Source of the DNA: Candidatus Uhrbacteria bacterium
GTDB lineage: Bacteria; Patescibacteriota; Patescibacteriia; UBA9934; GWF2-40-263
Length of the DNA stretch: 36,323 bases
NCBI GenBank assembly: GCA_016205975.1
Contig: JACQSK010000021.1
Coordinates: 1 to 36,323, forward strand
Direction of reading: 5' to 3'
Both the position numbers and the translations under genes were made by a program. This document shows, piece after piece, positions 18,057-26,709 of the stretch (positions are counted from its first letter, which is position 1; each line of letters starts with the position of its first letter). The notes under the pieces are model-generated. The model was not told the origin of the DNA. It worked only from the letters and a program-made list of their open reading frames with translations, and made no database searches.

Positions 18057-18512
18057 ATGCCAACGTATTTATCCACTCAAGCCCTTGAGGAGATCAAACA
18101 AGAACTCACGCGGCGACAAAAAATCACGCGCCGTGAGATTGCCGAAAAGATTGCCGGAGCCAAAGAGCTCGGCGACCTTTCGGAAAATTTTGAATATCAG
18201 GAGTCCAAAGAGGAACAGGGAATGAACGAAGCGCGCATCGCCCAGTTGGAGGGCCAGATCCACGACGTGGTGGTCATCGATGCCGCGAGCGGCGCCTCCC
18301 AGATCGGCATCGGCACGATGTTTATCGTCGAGTGCGCGGGAAGCAAAAAAACGTTAACGATGGTTGGCTCCCATGAAGCCAATCCGCTGGAAGGAAAAAT
18401 CAGCAATGAGTCGCCCATCGGCCTGGCGTTTCTTGGAGCCCACGCGGGCGACGTTGTGGCCGTGCAGACGCCGTCTGGGTCCGTGGAGTATCGGATTTTG
18501 GAGCTCCACTAG
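18057..18512 (+). CDS. greA: Transcription elongation factor GreA
   Basis: KIAGAKELGDLSENFEYQESKEEQG coiled coil; C-terminal ESPIGLAFLGAHAGDVVAVQTP. Confidence 0.95.
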   Translation: MPTYLSTQALEEIKQELTRRQKITRREIAEKIAGAKELGDLSENFEYQESKEEQGMNEARIAQLEGQIHDVVVIDAASGASQIGIGTMFIVECAGSKKTLTMVGSHEANPLEGKISNESPIGLAFLGAHAGDVVAVQTPSGSVEYRILELH

Positions 18513-18514
18513 TT

Positions 18515-18543
18515 TTGACACGCACCCTTTATCCAGTTAACAT
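18515..18543 (+). promoter_or_regulatory. Sigma70-type promoter for lysS
   Basis: TTGACA (18515-18520), 17-nt spacer, TAACAT (18538-18543). Confidence 0.8.
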
Positions 18544-18563
18544 AGGGCTCATTAGGCCCTATG
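18541..18563 (+). promoter_or_regulatory. lysS leader inverted repeat CATAGGGC-tcattag-GCCCTATG
   Basis: 8-bp perfect arms between the promoter and lysS. Confidence 0.75.
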
Positions 18564-18571
18564 TTTGTATT

Positions 18572-20050
18572 ATGATCCAAGAAGAAAAAGACCGCCTCGA
18601 CCGTTTGGAAAAATTGAGAGCCGCTCAGGTGGATCCTTATCCCACGAACGTTTCGCGCACGCATCTGGCCAACGAAGCCCTTGAGCACTTTTCGTCGCTC
18701 CTGGAAAAAAAGACGAACGTCTGCCTGGTTGGACGCATTCGTCTGTTGCGCAAGCACGGCGGGCTCACCTTCGGCCAGCTCCAGGACGCGTCTGGGACGA
18801 TTCAATTCGCTCTGAAGAAAGACGTCCTCGGGCAGGAAGCCTATGATTTTTTTCATGAGACGACGGATGTCGGAGATTTTTTGCAGGTGGAAGGCCAGGT
18901 GTTCCTCACCAAAAAAGGCGAGAAGACCGTTGAGGCCGCGCAGGTGCGTCTGGTGAGTAAGGCGCTCTTGCCACTGCCGGAAAAATGGCATGGGCTCAGC
19001 GACGTAGAAGCGCGTTACCGGCAGCGCGAGTTGGATCTGCTCGTGAGTGCCCAAGTGCGCCAGCGTTTCGTGGTGCGCTCGAAACTCATTTCCGCCCTGC
19101 GCCGAGGCTTTGACGAGCGCGGGTTCCTGGAAGTCGAGACGCCGATTCTCCAACCGATCCCCGGTGGCGCGAACGCTCGTCCGTTCATCACGCATCACCA
19201 TGCGCTTGACGCGGACCTGTATCTTCGCATCGCGCCGGAGCTGTATCTCAAACGGCTGATCATCGGCGGATTTGAGAAGGTCTATGAGATCGGGCGGCTG
19301 TTCCGCAATGAAGGGATCGACCAGGCGCACAATCCTGAGTTCACGACCATCGAGGCCTACTGGGCGTTTGCGGAAAAAGAGCCGTTCATCCAGACTCTGG
19401 AGGAAGTCCTACGCCAGGTGATCGAGACCGCCACAGGAGGCCTGCGCGTTTCCCACGAAGGGACAGCGATTGATTTTGGGGCTGCGTGGCCGCGTCTTAC
19501 CTTCCGTGAGGCCGTGATCCAGGCGTGCGGCATTGATATCGATGCGGTGCAGACTCCTGAGGAGGTTCAGCGCGCGGCGTCGCAGGCTGGTCTCGCGATC
19601 GATTTTTCACGCTGTGTGGGCATCGGTGAAACCACCGACGAGCTTTTCAAAAAAACTGCGCGCGCTTCGATCGAACAGCCAACATGGATTTTGGATTATC
19701 CCACCCAACTCAAGCCCCTCGCGCGGCAACGGCCTGATGACCCAAGCAAGAGCGCTTCGATCCAGCTCATCGTCAAGGGACAGGAAATTGTGAACGCGTA
19801 CTATCACGAGCTGAACGATCCTCAGGAACAACGCCGTCGGTTTGTTGAGCAGCAGACGTTGCGTGAACAGGGGAGTGACGTGGCGCAGTACATGGATGAA
19901 GATTTCCTGCGGGCGCTCGCGCATGGCATGCCGCCAACCAGCGGCGTGGGGATTGGGATTGATCGGCTTGTTGCATTTTTGACCGACGCGCCGAACCTCA
20001 AAGAGATCATTCTGTTTCCGATGTTGCGTCCCGTTCGCGAAGATGAATAG
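18572..20050 (+). CDS. lysS: Lysyl-tRNA synthetase (class II)
   Basis: FRNEGIDQAHNPEFTTIEAYWA motif 2; GVGIGIDRLVAFLTD motif 3. Confidence 0.97.
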   Translation: MIQEEKDRLDRLEKLRAAQVDPYPTNVSRTHLANEALEHFSSLLEKKTNVCLVGRIRLLRKHGGLTFGQLQDASGTIQFALKKDVLGQEAYDFFHETTDVGDFLQVEGQVFLTKKGEKTVEAAQVRLVSKALLPLPEKWHGLSDVEARYRQRELDLLVSAQVRQRFVVRSKLISALRRGFDERGFLEVETPILQPIPGGANARPFITHHHALDADLYLRIAPELYLKRLIIGGFEKVYEIGRLFRNEGIDQAHNPEFTTIEAYWAFAEKEPFIQTLEEVLRQVIETATGGLRVSHEGTAIDFGAAWPRLTFREAVIQACGIDIDAVQTPEEVQRAASQAGLAIDFSRCVGIGETTDELFKKTARASIEQPTWILDYPTQLKPLARQRPDDPSKSASIQLIVKGQEIVNAYYHELNDPQEQRRRFVEQQTLREQGSDVAQYMDEDFLRALAHGMPPTSGVGIGIDRLVAFLTDAPNLKEIILFPMLRPVREDE

Positions 20051-20052
20051 CT

Positions 20053-20427
20053 ATGCGTGCCAAGCGGGTGTTGGTATTCGGGACGTTCGACGGGCTGCAT
20101 CCGGGGCATCTTTTTTTTCTGCGATCAGCAAAGGCGCAAGGCGACACACTCGTCGTGGGCGTGGCGCGCGACCTCCACGTCCAAGAACTCAAGGGCAAGC
20201 GCCCGAGTCGGTCGGAAGACAAACGTCTTGCCGCTGTGCAGGCGCTCGCGTTTGTAGAGGCGGCTCGCTTGTGTGATGCCCAACTTGGGACGTATACCAT
20301 TCTGGAGGAGATGAAACCAGACTTGATTGTGCTGGGACACGATCAACAGACGTTAGAAAAAGATTTGCTCAATTGGATGAGCCGCGCACAGCAGTACTTC
20401 CCGATGTCGCGCATAAAAAAATTATGA
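20053..20427 (+). CDS. Cytidylyltransferase-like nucleotidyltransferase
   Basis: VLVFGTFDGLHPGHLFFLRSAKAQGD (HxGH). Confidence 0.85.
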   Translation: MRAKRVLVFGTFDGLHPGHLFFLRSAKAQGDTLVVGVARDLHVQELKGKRPSRSEDKRLAAVQALAFVEAARLCDAQLGTYTILEEMKPDLIVLGHDQQTLEKDLLNWMSRAQQYFPMSRIKKL

Positions 20428-20858
20428 AGCCCGTGAAAGACCTCAACATCGTGATCGGTTTGTGCGAGCGCAAAGGACAGTTCCTCCTGCTGCAGCGCAG
20501 GGACGAGAATCCGCTCTGGGACCGAAAGTGGGAGTTCCCAGGCGGTAAAATCGAAGCGGGGGAGGAGCCTGAGATCGCGATCGTCCGTGAGGTACAGGAA
20601 GAGACGGGACTGCCGATTTTAGCATCGCGTTTTTTTCGTCTGCATGACCACGACTGGAATCTTGAGGAAAAAGTCTTGCGCGTGCATATCCATTGCTTTC
20701 ACTGCCTCGTCGGGGAAGGGGAGGCACAGCACGAACAGGACAAGGCCTACCAGGCGCAGTGGTTTTCCAAGGAGGAAGCGTTGGCTCTGGATTCCCTGGA
20801 AGCCAACGGCGATATTCTTAAAGCTTTTTTGCATGAAACGGCATCGCACGTGGGTTGA
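20424..20858 (+). CDS. NUDIX hydrolase (MutT-like)
   Basis: GGKIEAGEEPEIAIVREVQEETGLPI NUDIX box; ATGA overlap at 20424. Confidence 0.9.
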   Translation: MKPVKDLNIVIGLCERKGQFLLLQRRDENPLWDRKWEFPGGKIEAGEEPEIAIVREVQEETGLPILASRFFRLHDHDWNLEEKVLRVHIHCFHCLVGEGEAQHEQDKAYQAQWFSKEEALALDSLEANGDILKAFLHETASHVG

Positions 20859-21972
20859 GGTGAGTGAACGCGCCCTGAGCCATAACATCGACATTCTACG
20901 CTCGCTCCTCTCCGGGGAGCCGCGTTTTTGCGCGGTGGTGAAGGCCAACGCGTACGGCCACGGCCTGCGTGAGGTCGCGGGGATCGCTGCACGCGCGGGC
21001 GTCGATGCGTTTGCGGTGGACGCGATCGACGATGCTCTCGTCCTGCGAGAGCTGTTTCCTTCCGCTCTCATCCTGACGCTTGGGTACACGATGTTCGATC
21101 GATTCAAGGACGCGCTGCAGAACAATATCCACCTCACGCTCTATGACCGAGAGGGGATCGAGTATGCGCAGTCCGTCGGACGAGAGTTGGCCAAAACGTT
21201 TCCGATCCACCTGAAAGTGGAAACAGGCACCATGCGCCAAGGGGCGCTCTTAAGCGAGCTGCCGGATCTCGCATTGGTCCTCTCGCGGTGCGACCGTGTG
21301 GCGCTTGCGGGCGTCTCGACTCATTTTGCCAATCTCGAAGATGCAGAGAACCCGGAGTTCGCCACGTACCAGTTTTCCGAGTTTGAACGCGCGCTCAGTT
21401 TGCTAAGTGAACACGGGCTGGCGCCCACGTACGTTCACTGTGCGTGCTCTGCTGGGATCGTCCTGTATCCCCAGACGCACAAAAGCCTCGTGCGCGCCGG
21501 CATCTCGCTCTATGGCCTGTGGTCTTCCGAGCTGGTGGAGATCATGGGGCGGCGCCTGAACCTTGGGTGCGAGCTCAAGCCGGTACTCGCTTGGAAGTCC
21601 CGCGTGGCGCAGGTGAAGCCCGTGAACATGGGCGCGCCCATCGGGTACGGCCTGACGGAAGTGATGCGGCGAAGCGGGCGGCTGGCCATTGTGCCGGTTG
21701 GGTACTGGGACGGATACGATCGTCTGCTCTCCTCGCGCGCGGACGTGCTCATCAAGGGCACGCGGTGTAAAGTGATGGGGCGCGTGTGCATGAATATGAT
21801 CATCGTCGACGTCTCACAGGTGCCGCAGGTAGCAAAAGAGGACGAGGTGGTGCTTCTGGGAACGGACGGACGACACCGCGTGAGCGCGGAGGATCTTGCG
21901 CGGCTTGCGCAGACGGTTTCCTACGAGGTCGTCTCACGCATCAATCCGGAATTGCCGCGTATGATTGTCTAG
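20833..21972 (+). CDS. alr: Alanine racemase
   Basis: AVVKANAYGHGL PLP-lysine motif; the ORF-track start at 20644 runs through the NUDIX gene. Confidence 0.93.
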   Translation: MKRHRTWVEVSERALSHNIDILRSLLSGEPRFCAVVKANAYGHGLREVAGIAARAGVDAFAVDAIDDALVLRELFPSALILTLGYTMFDRFKDALQNNIHLTLYDREGIEYAQSVGRELAKTFPIHLKVETGTMRQGALLSELPDLALVLSRCDRVALAGVSTHFANLEDAENPEFATYQFSEFERALSLLSEHGLAPTYVHCACSAGIVLYPQTHKSLVRAGISLYGLWSSELVEIMGRRLNLGCELKPVLAWKSRVAQVKPVNMGAPIGYGLTEVMRRSGRLAIVPVGYWDGYDRLLSSRADVLIKGTRCKVMGRVCMNMIIVDVSQVPQVAKEDEVVLLGTDGRHRVSAEDLARLAQTVSYEVVSRINPELPRMIV

Positions 21973-21974
21973 CT

Positions 21975-22811
21975 ATGGCAAGGCGTGACTATTTCAAGCA
22001 AACACAGATGAAGCATTACCAACGGGGCCGCGAGAATCCGTATTTTCGACGCGAGCGGCATCTTCCGTTGAAGGGTCTGGCTCTGACCTTCGGCTCCCTC
22101 GCGCTTCTCTCAACGCTCTTATCGCTCATGCTCTCGCACTCGACGCTCGCCATCCGCGAGGTGCGTGTGGATGGGCTGGAGTTTATCGACCGCAGCGCGT
22201 TTGAAGCAGAGGTGAATGCCTATCTGGATTCGCGCGCGCTGGTCTTCTTTCATCGCTCAAACCAATTTCTTTTTTCGCAGGAGGCGCTTGAGGCTGCGCT
22301 CCAGACCTCCTTTACGTTCGCCTCGCTCTCCGTTGATCGATCAGGGAGTCGTCTGGAAATCGTTGTGGTGGAACGCACGTCCAATTTGATCTGGCTGGCG
22401 GACACAGAATACATCGTTGATTTGGACGGCATCGTGGTTCGGCCATTCAAGAGGGAAGAGGCCGCAGATGCGGCGCTGGCTTCCCGACTCCCCGAGTTTT
22501 ACGACATGAATGAGATTCCGGTTTCCATCGGTTCACCGGTTCTGACGCCAGAGGAGATCTTAAAGATCTTTCGTTTCCACGAGATTCTTGTCTCACAGGG
22601 CGTTCCATTCACGCAGACGCGCGTCAATCGGCTTACGGGCGGTTGGATGGGCGTGGTGACCCAAGAGGGCTACGAGATCTATTTTGACGTCACAGGAGAT
22701 ATTGAGGCACAGGGCGAGCGGTTAAAAACGATTCTCGCGTCGCTTGGGGAGGAGACGGATGACCTTGAGTACATTGATTTGCGGTTCGGAGATCGCGTGT
22801 ATTTTAAGTGA
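21975..22811 (+). CDS. FtsQ/DivIB-like cell division protein (POTRA domain)
   Basis: Single N-terminal TM then IREVRVDGLEFIDRSAFEAEV...VVERTSNLIWL; near alr. Confidence 0.75.
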   Translation: MARRDYFKQTQMKHYQRGRENPYFRRERHLPLKGLALTFGSLALLSTLLSLMLSHSTLAIREVRVDGLEFIDRSAFEAEVNAYLDSRALVFFHRSNQFLFSQEALEAALQTSFTFASLSVDRSGSRLEIVVVERTSNLIWLADTEYIVDLDGIVVRPFKREEAADAALASRLPEFYDMNEIPVSIGSPVLTPEEILKIFRFHEILVSQGVPFTQTRVNRLTGGWMGVVTQEGYEIYFDVTGDIEAQGERLKTILASLGEETDDLEYIDLRFGDRVYFK

Positions 22812-22945
22812 AGGGAAGCCGTGGTTTTCAGGAAGAGAAAATATAATGCCGCATAAGGCATATTGTGCGACGTTGTTTCCACGCTCACCGGCGAGCTTCT
22901 TGATTCTCCCCTCCCGTGTGAGGGAGCTGAACGTCTCTGAGCGGA

Positions 22946-23149
22946 CTAGAGAAGATTCGTCAGGTACACGAGCAGCAGCGTCACCACGCCGATCAGAAAA
23001 ATCGTCAGACCGATCAGCGACAGCGAGAGGATAAGGACGTCATCCTTCCCTGCCCCGCGGATCATGTTGAAACTCACGCCAAGGAACACAGCGAGCGGAA
23101 CGAGCGTGAACGCCCAGCCGAGAAACTTGAGAGCGAATACGAGGGTCAT
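22946..23149 (-). CDS. Small hypothetical membrane protein (2 TM)
   Basis: 67 aa; aactATG start; last gene of the minus-strand operon. Confidence 0.6.
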   Translation of the reverse strand: MTLVFALKFLGWAFTLVPLAVFLGVSFNMIRGAGKDDVLILSLSLIGLTIFLIGVVTLLLVYLTNLL

Positions 23150-23152
23150 AGT

Positions 23153-24343
23153 TTAATAGCTGATAAGATACCCAAGAGGGTCTGTCGGGATGCCTTCTTT
23201 GCGTACTTCGAAGTGCAGGTGCGGGCCGGTGGAGAAGCCGGTGCTTCCCACAGCGCCCAATTGGTCGCCGCGCGAGACAAACTGATCTGCCACCACGTCA
23301 ATGCGCGAGAGATGCGCGTAGAGCGTTGAGACACCGTTTGCGTGGATCACCATCACGTAGTTGCCGTACAGACGTCCGGTTTTCGTCCAGGCGACATAAC
23401 CCGAGGCCGCTGAGCCAACAGGCGTGCCCGTGGCGGCTGGCAGATCCAGTCCTGAGTGCTCGAAGAGGTTTCTGAATGGGTACGTAGGGTCGCGAAAGTA
23501 CGTTGAGATGCCTCGCAGGGTTGGATTGAAAGGCCAGGAGAGGATTGAGGAGTCCCCTCCCGCATCCGTCTGACTGAGTTTCCCCTCGATCTCTTGCTGC
23601 AACAAAACGATTTCTTGATTGATAAACGCCTGCTCTTGTTTCCTCTCTTGCAGTAAACTCTGAAACTCGGCCTCGGAACTGCGTGTCTCAATAATCAACG
23701 ACTCCTTGGCCTCGGTCTCCTCGCTCAGGACGTTGAGGTTACGTTCAAGGCCTTCCTGAAGCGATACGAGCTGTTCCTTTTTGAGCTGCTCCCGAGAGCT
23801 CTTTTCCTCCAGTGATGCCTTGGCCGATCTTGCCTGGTCCACGGTGTTTTTTAAATCTTCCGTGACGTTCTCCAACCGCTCCAAGCTGTCGAACAATTCT
23901 GAGAAGGAGTCGTTCCCGAACAGCAGCTGCAACGGGACGTTCGTATCTTCGACTTGGATCTGACGCAACACCTCGGCGATCAGCGCGCGATCCCGATCGA
24001 GTTGTGCTTGTACGGATTCAATTTCTTCCTCCAGCACGGAGAGCTCCGTGTTCGCCAAATCAATGGACGCCTTAGCCGCCTCGATATCCAGCTCTGTTTT
24101 TGCCACGCGGTTTTCCAAGAGGTCAATCTGTCCGTACAAGGACGCCTCCGTCGCTTGAAGGTTTTCTATTTTTTCTTTGTAGGAGTCGATTTTGCGGTTC
24201 AACTCCTCGATCGCGCTGCGCTTCTCGTCAATCTGTCCCGTCAGCGCGTCGACATCCTGCGCCTGTACGGACTCGTATCCCAACAGCGGCGCTAGGATAA
24301 GCGCTGCGACGATCATCAGTTGAGCGCATCGGCGTATGTTCAT
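23153..24343 (-). CDS. EnvC/NlpD-like coiled-coil M23 peptidase
   Basis: Signal peptide MNIRRCAQLMIVAALILAPLLGYESVQAQ, long coiled coil, HSGLD and GPHLHFEV metal motifs. Confidence 0.9.
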   Translation of the reverse strand: MNIRRCAQLMIVAALILAPLLGYESVQAQDVDALTGQIDEKRSAIEELNRKIDSYKEKIENLQATEASLYGQIDLLENRVAKTELDIEAAKASIDLANTELSVLEEEIESVQAQLDRDRALIAEVLRQIQVEDTNVPLQLLFGNDSFSELFDSLERLENVTEDLKNTVDQARSAKASLEEKSSREQLKKEQLVSLQEGLERNLNVLSEETEAKESLIIETRSSEAEFQSLLQERKQEQAFINQEIVLLQQEIEGKLSQTDAGGDSSILSWPFNPTLRGISTYFRDPTYPFRNLFEHSGLDLPAATGTPVGSAASGYVAWTKTGRLYGNYVMVIHANGVSTLYAHLSRIDVVADQFVSRGDQLGAVGSTGFSTGPHLHFEVRKEGIPTDPLGYLISY

Positions 24344-25809
24344 GAGGAGAGATACTCTATGGCATGGGCAAGCCGCGCGAGCGTTTCCTCCCGGCCCAAG
24401 ATCCAGGCGATCTGAAACGGGCTGGCAGAGTTTTGGGAGCCGGAGAGCGCCACGCGCATGGGCCACAGGACGGGACCGTTCTCAAAACCCTTATCTTCAA
24501 TATACCGCTTCACCTCTGTTTCGATCAACGCAACGTCATCGAACACCTGAGGTGCCATGGCGCTCAAGAGCTCGTGCACGCCTTCCAGTTTTGCGCGCGC
24601 GTCTTCCTTGGTTGATTTTTTCCAGACGAGGAGAGCTGCGTCATAGGCCACCGACTCGACATACGGCCGCACGTGTTCAACGATTTCAGTGAGGGTCGTC
24701 ATCCGCTCTTGCTCTACGGCCAGAATCTTCTTGAGCCGCTCAGCGTCCAGTGCCTTCCCTGCCCCGCCCAGAAACGGCTCGGCGCGCTCCATGAGTGTCC
24801 CAAGGTCCATGGAACGGATGTACATGCCGTTCATCCAATCAAGTTTTTGGACATCGAACACGGCGCCGCTCTTGTTCACCTTCGAGAGATCGAACGCCTC
24901 GATGAGCTCACGGAGCGTGTAGATTTCTCTGTCCCCTGTCGGGTTGAAACCCAAGAGCGCCACGTAATTCAAGAGCGCCTCGGGCAGGTAGCCTTTCGTG
25001 AGATACTCCTCGACCGCGACGTCGCCTTGCCGTTTGGAGAGCTTGGACTTGTCTGGATTCAGGATGAGCGGCAGGTGCGCATAGACGGGGATCGCCCAGC
25101 CGAAGGCTCGGTAGAGATGGACGTGCTTTGGCACCGAGGAGATCCACTCCTCTCCGCGGATAATATGCGTGACGCCCATGAGGTGATCGTCGACGACCAC
25201 GGCCAAGTGGTACGTGGGAAAACCATCCGCCTTCAGCAGCACCTGGTCGTCGATCTGTTCATTTTGGATGGTGACCGAGCCGCGGATGATATCCTCAAAC
25301 GTGGTCTCGCCCTCGGGAATGTGCAGGCGTACGACTGGCTTTTCCCCCGCCTCCAGGCGTGCACGGACCTCCTCTGGTGTGAGGCGCAGGCAGGTGCGGT
25401 CGTACTTGGTGGGCAGCCGCGAGAGCTCAGCGGCCTTACGCGCGTCCTCAAGTCGCTCGCGCGAACAAAAACAGTAGTACGCATCGCCTTGCTCGATGAG
25501 GCGACGGGCATGTTCCGTATAGAGCTCTAAGCGCGCGGATTGCGTATAAGGGCCGTTCTCGCCTTTCTCCTCAAGACGACCATCAACGAGCACAGGGCCT
25601 TCGTCATAGTCCAGTCCCATGCGCGCGAGCGTTTTGATGAGGGACTCGATCGCGCCTTCTACGTAGCGCGTGCGGTCCGTGTCCTCGATACGTAAAAGAA
25701 AAACGCCCGCGTGATGCCTGGCGAACAGAAAACTGTACAGCGCCGTGCGCAGCGAGCCGATGTGCAAATAGCCGGTTGGCGATGGTGCAAAGCGAGTTTT
25801 GATATTCAT
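24340..25809 (-). CDS. gltX: Glutamyl-tRNA synthetase
   Basis: MNIKTRFAPSPTGYLHIGSLRTALYSFLFARH; SKLSKRQGD (KMSKS-like). Confidence 0.97.
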   Translation of the reverse strand: MNIKTRFAPSPTGYLHIGSLRTALYSFLFARHHAGVFLLRIEDTDRTRYVEGAIESLIKTLARMGLDYDEGPVLVDGRLEEKGENGPYTQSARLELYTEHARRLIEQGDAYYCFCSRERLEDARKAAELSRLPTKYDRTCLRLTPEEVRARLEAGEKPVVRLHIPEGETTFEDIIRGSVTIQNEQIDDQVLLKADGFPTYHLAVVVDDHLMGVTHIIRGEEWISSVPKHVHLYRAFGWAIPVYAHLPLILNPDKSKLSKRQGDVAVEEYLTKGYLPEALLNYVALLGFNPTGDREIYTLRELIEAFDLSKVNKSGAVFDVQKLDWMNGMYIRSMDLGTLMERAEPFLGGAGKALDAERLKKILAVEQERMTTLTEIVEHVRPYVESVAYDAALLVWKKSTKEDARAKLEGVHELLSAMAPQVFDDVALIETEVKRYIEDKGFENGPVLWPMRVALSGSQNSASPFQIAWILGREETLARLAHAIEYLSS

Positions 25810-26621
25810 AGGCCTCTGAGTTGACGGGAGACTTCTCTAAAAACGCGGCGCACGGCGCGCAAGAATCTATGCGTGCACAGTGTACTCAATGCGACCGTGA
25901 ATGGAAAGACGACGGCCGCGTCCAGGATGCGGCGCGCGCGTTTGGGTTCCACCAGGAGCCTCCATGCCCATTCAAGACCAACCGTCTGCATCCAAACGGG
26001 CGCGCGTCTTTTTTGTCCTGAGAGCATATCCAGGGCGCCGCCCACGGCGATCCAGATTCGAACCTCAGGCGCTTGTTCGTGTGCTTGATACAGGAATGCC
26101 TCCTGCTTGGGCGCGCCCAAGGCCACGGCCACCGCGTCGGGAGCCGCGCGTTGGATTTCGCGGATGACGGACGGTTCGATTACGACGCGCGTCCCGTCAT
26201 ACGAGATCTCTCCAGGATCGATGGCAACGGCATTGAGCGCGGGTATCTTCCCCATGAGAGCCGCCGCCGCGCGTGCAGCCACGCCAGGCTCGCCGCCCAA
26301 GAGCAAGAGGCGCTTGCCTCCGCCCGCGCACAGGAGTGCGAGCCGTTCAAGCGCGGCAACGCCAGGATGGCGATGCCCGAGCGACTCGTCCGTGAGCGCC
26401 GCGACCGCGTAGCGCAGGCTGACCGAATCAGGGAGTGAGAGATCGCTCGCGTTCAGGTGATCCAGAAAGGCTTTATTTTTTTTTGCCATGAGGATCAACT
26501 CCGCGTTCGGGGTCACAATCACCTTCCCGGTGTGCGCCTCGAGCCAAAACTGGAGCAAGCCGTCAAGCTCCTCATCGGAAAGGTCGTCAATTCTTACCTT
26601 CAGGACGTGGTGTTGATTCAC
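25806..26621 (-). CDS. WecG/TagA/CpsF family glycosyltransferase
   Basis: VTPNAELILMAKKN...LPDSVSLRYAV...DAVAVALGAPKQEAFLYQAHE. GTG start at 26621 preferred because the ORF-track TTG at 26639 lies upstream of the -10. Confidence 0.85.
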   Translation of the reverse strand: MNQHHVLKVRIDDLSDEELDGLLQFWLEAHTGKVIVTPNAELILMAKKNKAFLDHLNASDLSLPDSVSLRYAVAALTDESLGHRHPGVAALERLALLCAGGGKRLLLLGGEPGVAARAAAALMGKIPALNAVAIDPGEISYDGTRVVIEPSVIREIQRAAPDAVAVALGAPKQEAFLYQAHEQAPEVRIWIAVGGALDMLSGQKRRAPVWMQTVGLEWAWRLLVEPKRARRILDAAVVFPFTVALSTLCTHRFLRAVRRVFREVSRQLRGL

Positions 26622-26629
26622 ACGCCGGT

Positions 26630-26638
26630 ATAATAGCA
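26630..26638 (-). promoter_or_regulatory. Extended -10 (TGcTATTAT) for the minus-strand operon
   Basis: 8 nt between the -10 and GTG 26621. Confidence 0.6.
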
Positions 26639-26659
26639 AAAATTAGCTTTATTCACAGG

Positions 26660-26688
26660 TTGACAAACCCCTCTTAGCACTCTATCCT
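26660..26688 (+). promoter_or_regulatory. Sigma70-type promoter for clpB
   Basis: TTGACA (26660-26665), 17-nt spacer, TATCCT (26683-26688). Confidence 0.85.
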
Positions 26689-26700
26689 TCTGAGTGCTAA
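26674..26700 (+). promoter_or_regulatory. CIRCE operator (HrcA binding site)
   Basis: TTAGCACTC-tatccttct-GAGTGCTAA, perfect match to TTAGCACTC-N9-GAGTGCTAA. Confidence 0.97.
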
Positions 26701-26709
26701 TCCTTTTTT

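Noticed and set aside
22835-22870. TATAAT followed by ATGCC-gcataa-GGCAT between convergent genes
   Set aside because: The stem is only 5 bp, and neither promoter nor terminator function is supported for the flanking convergent genes.
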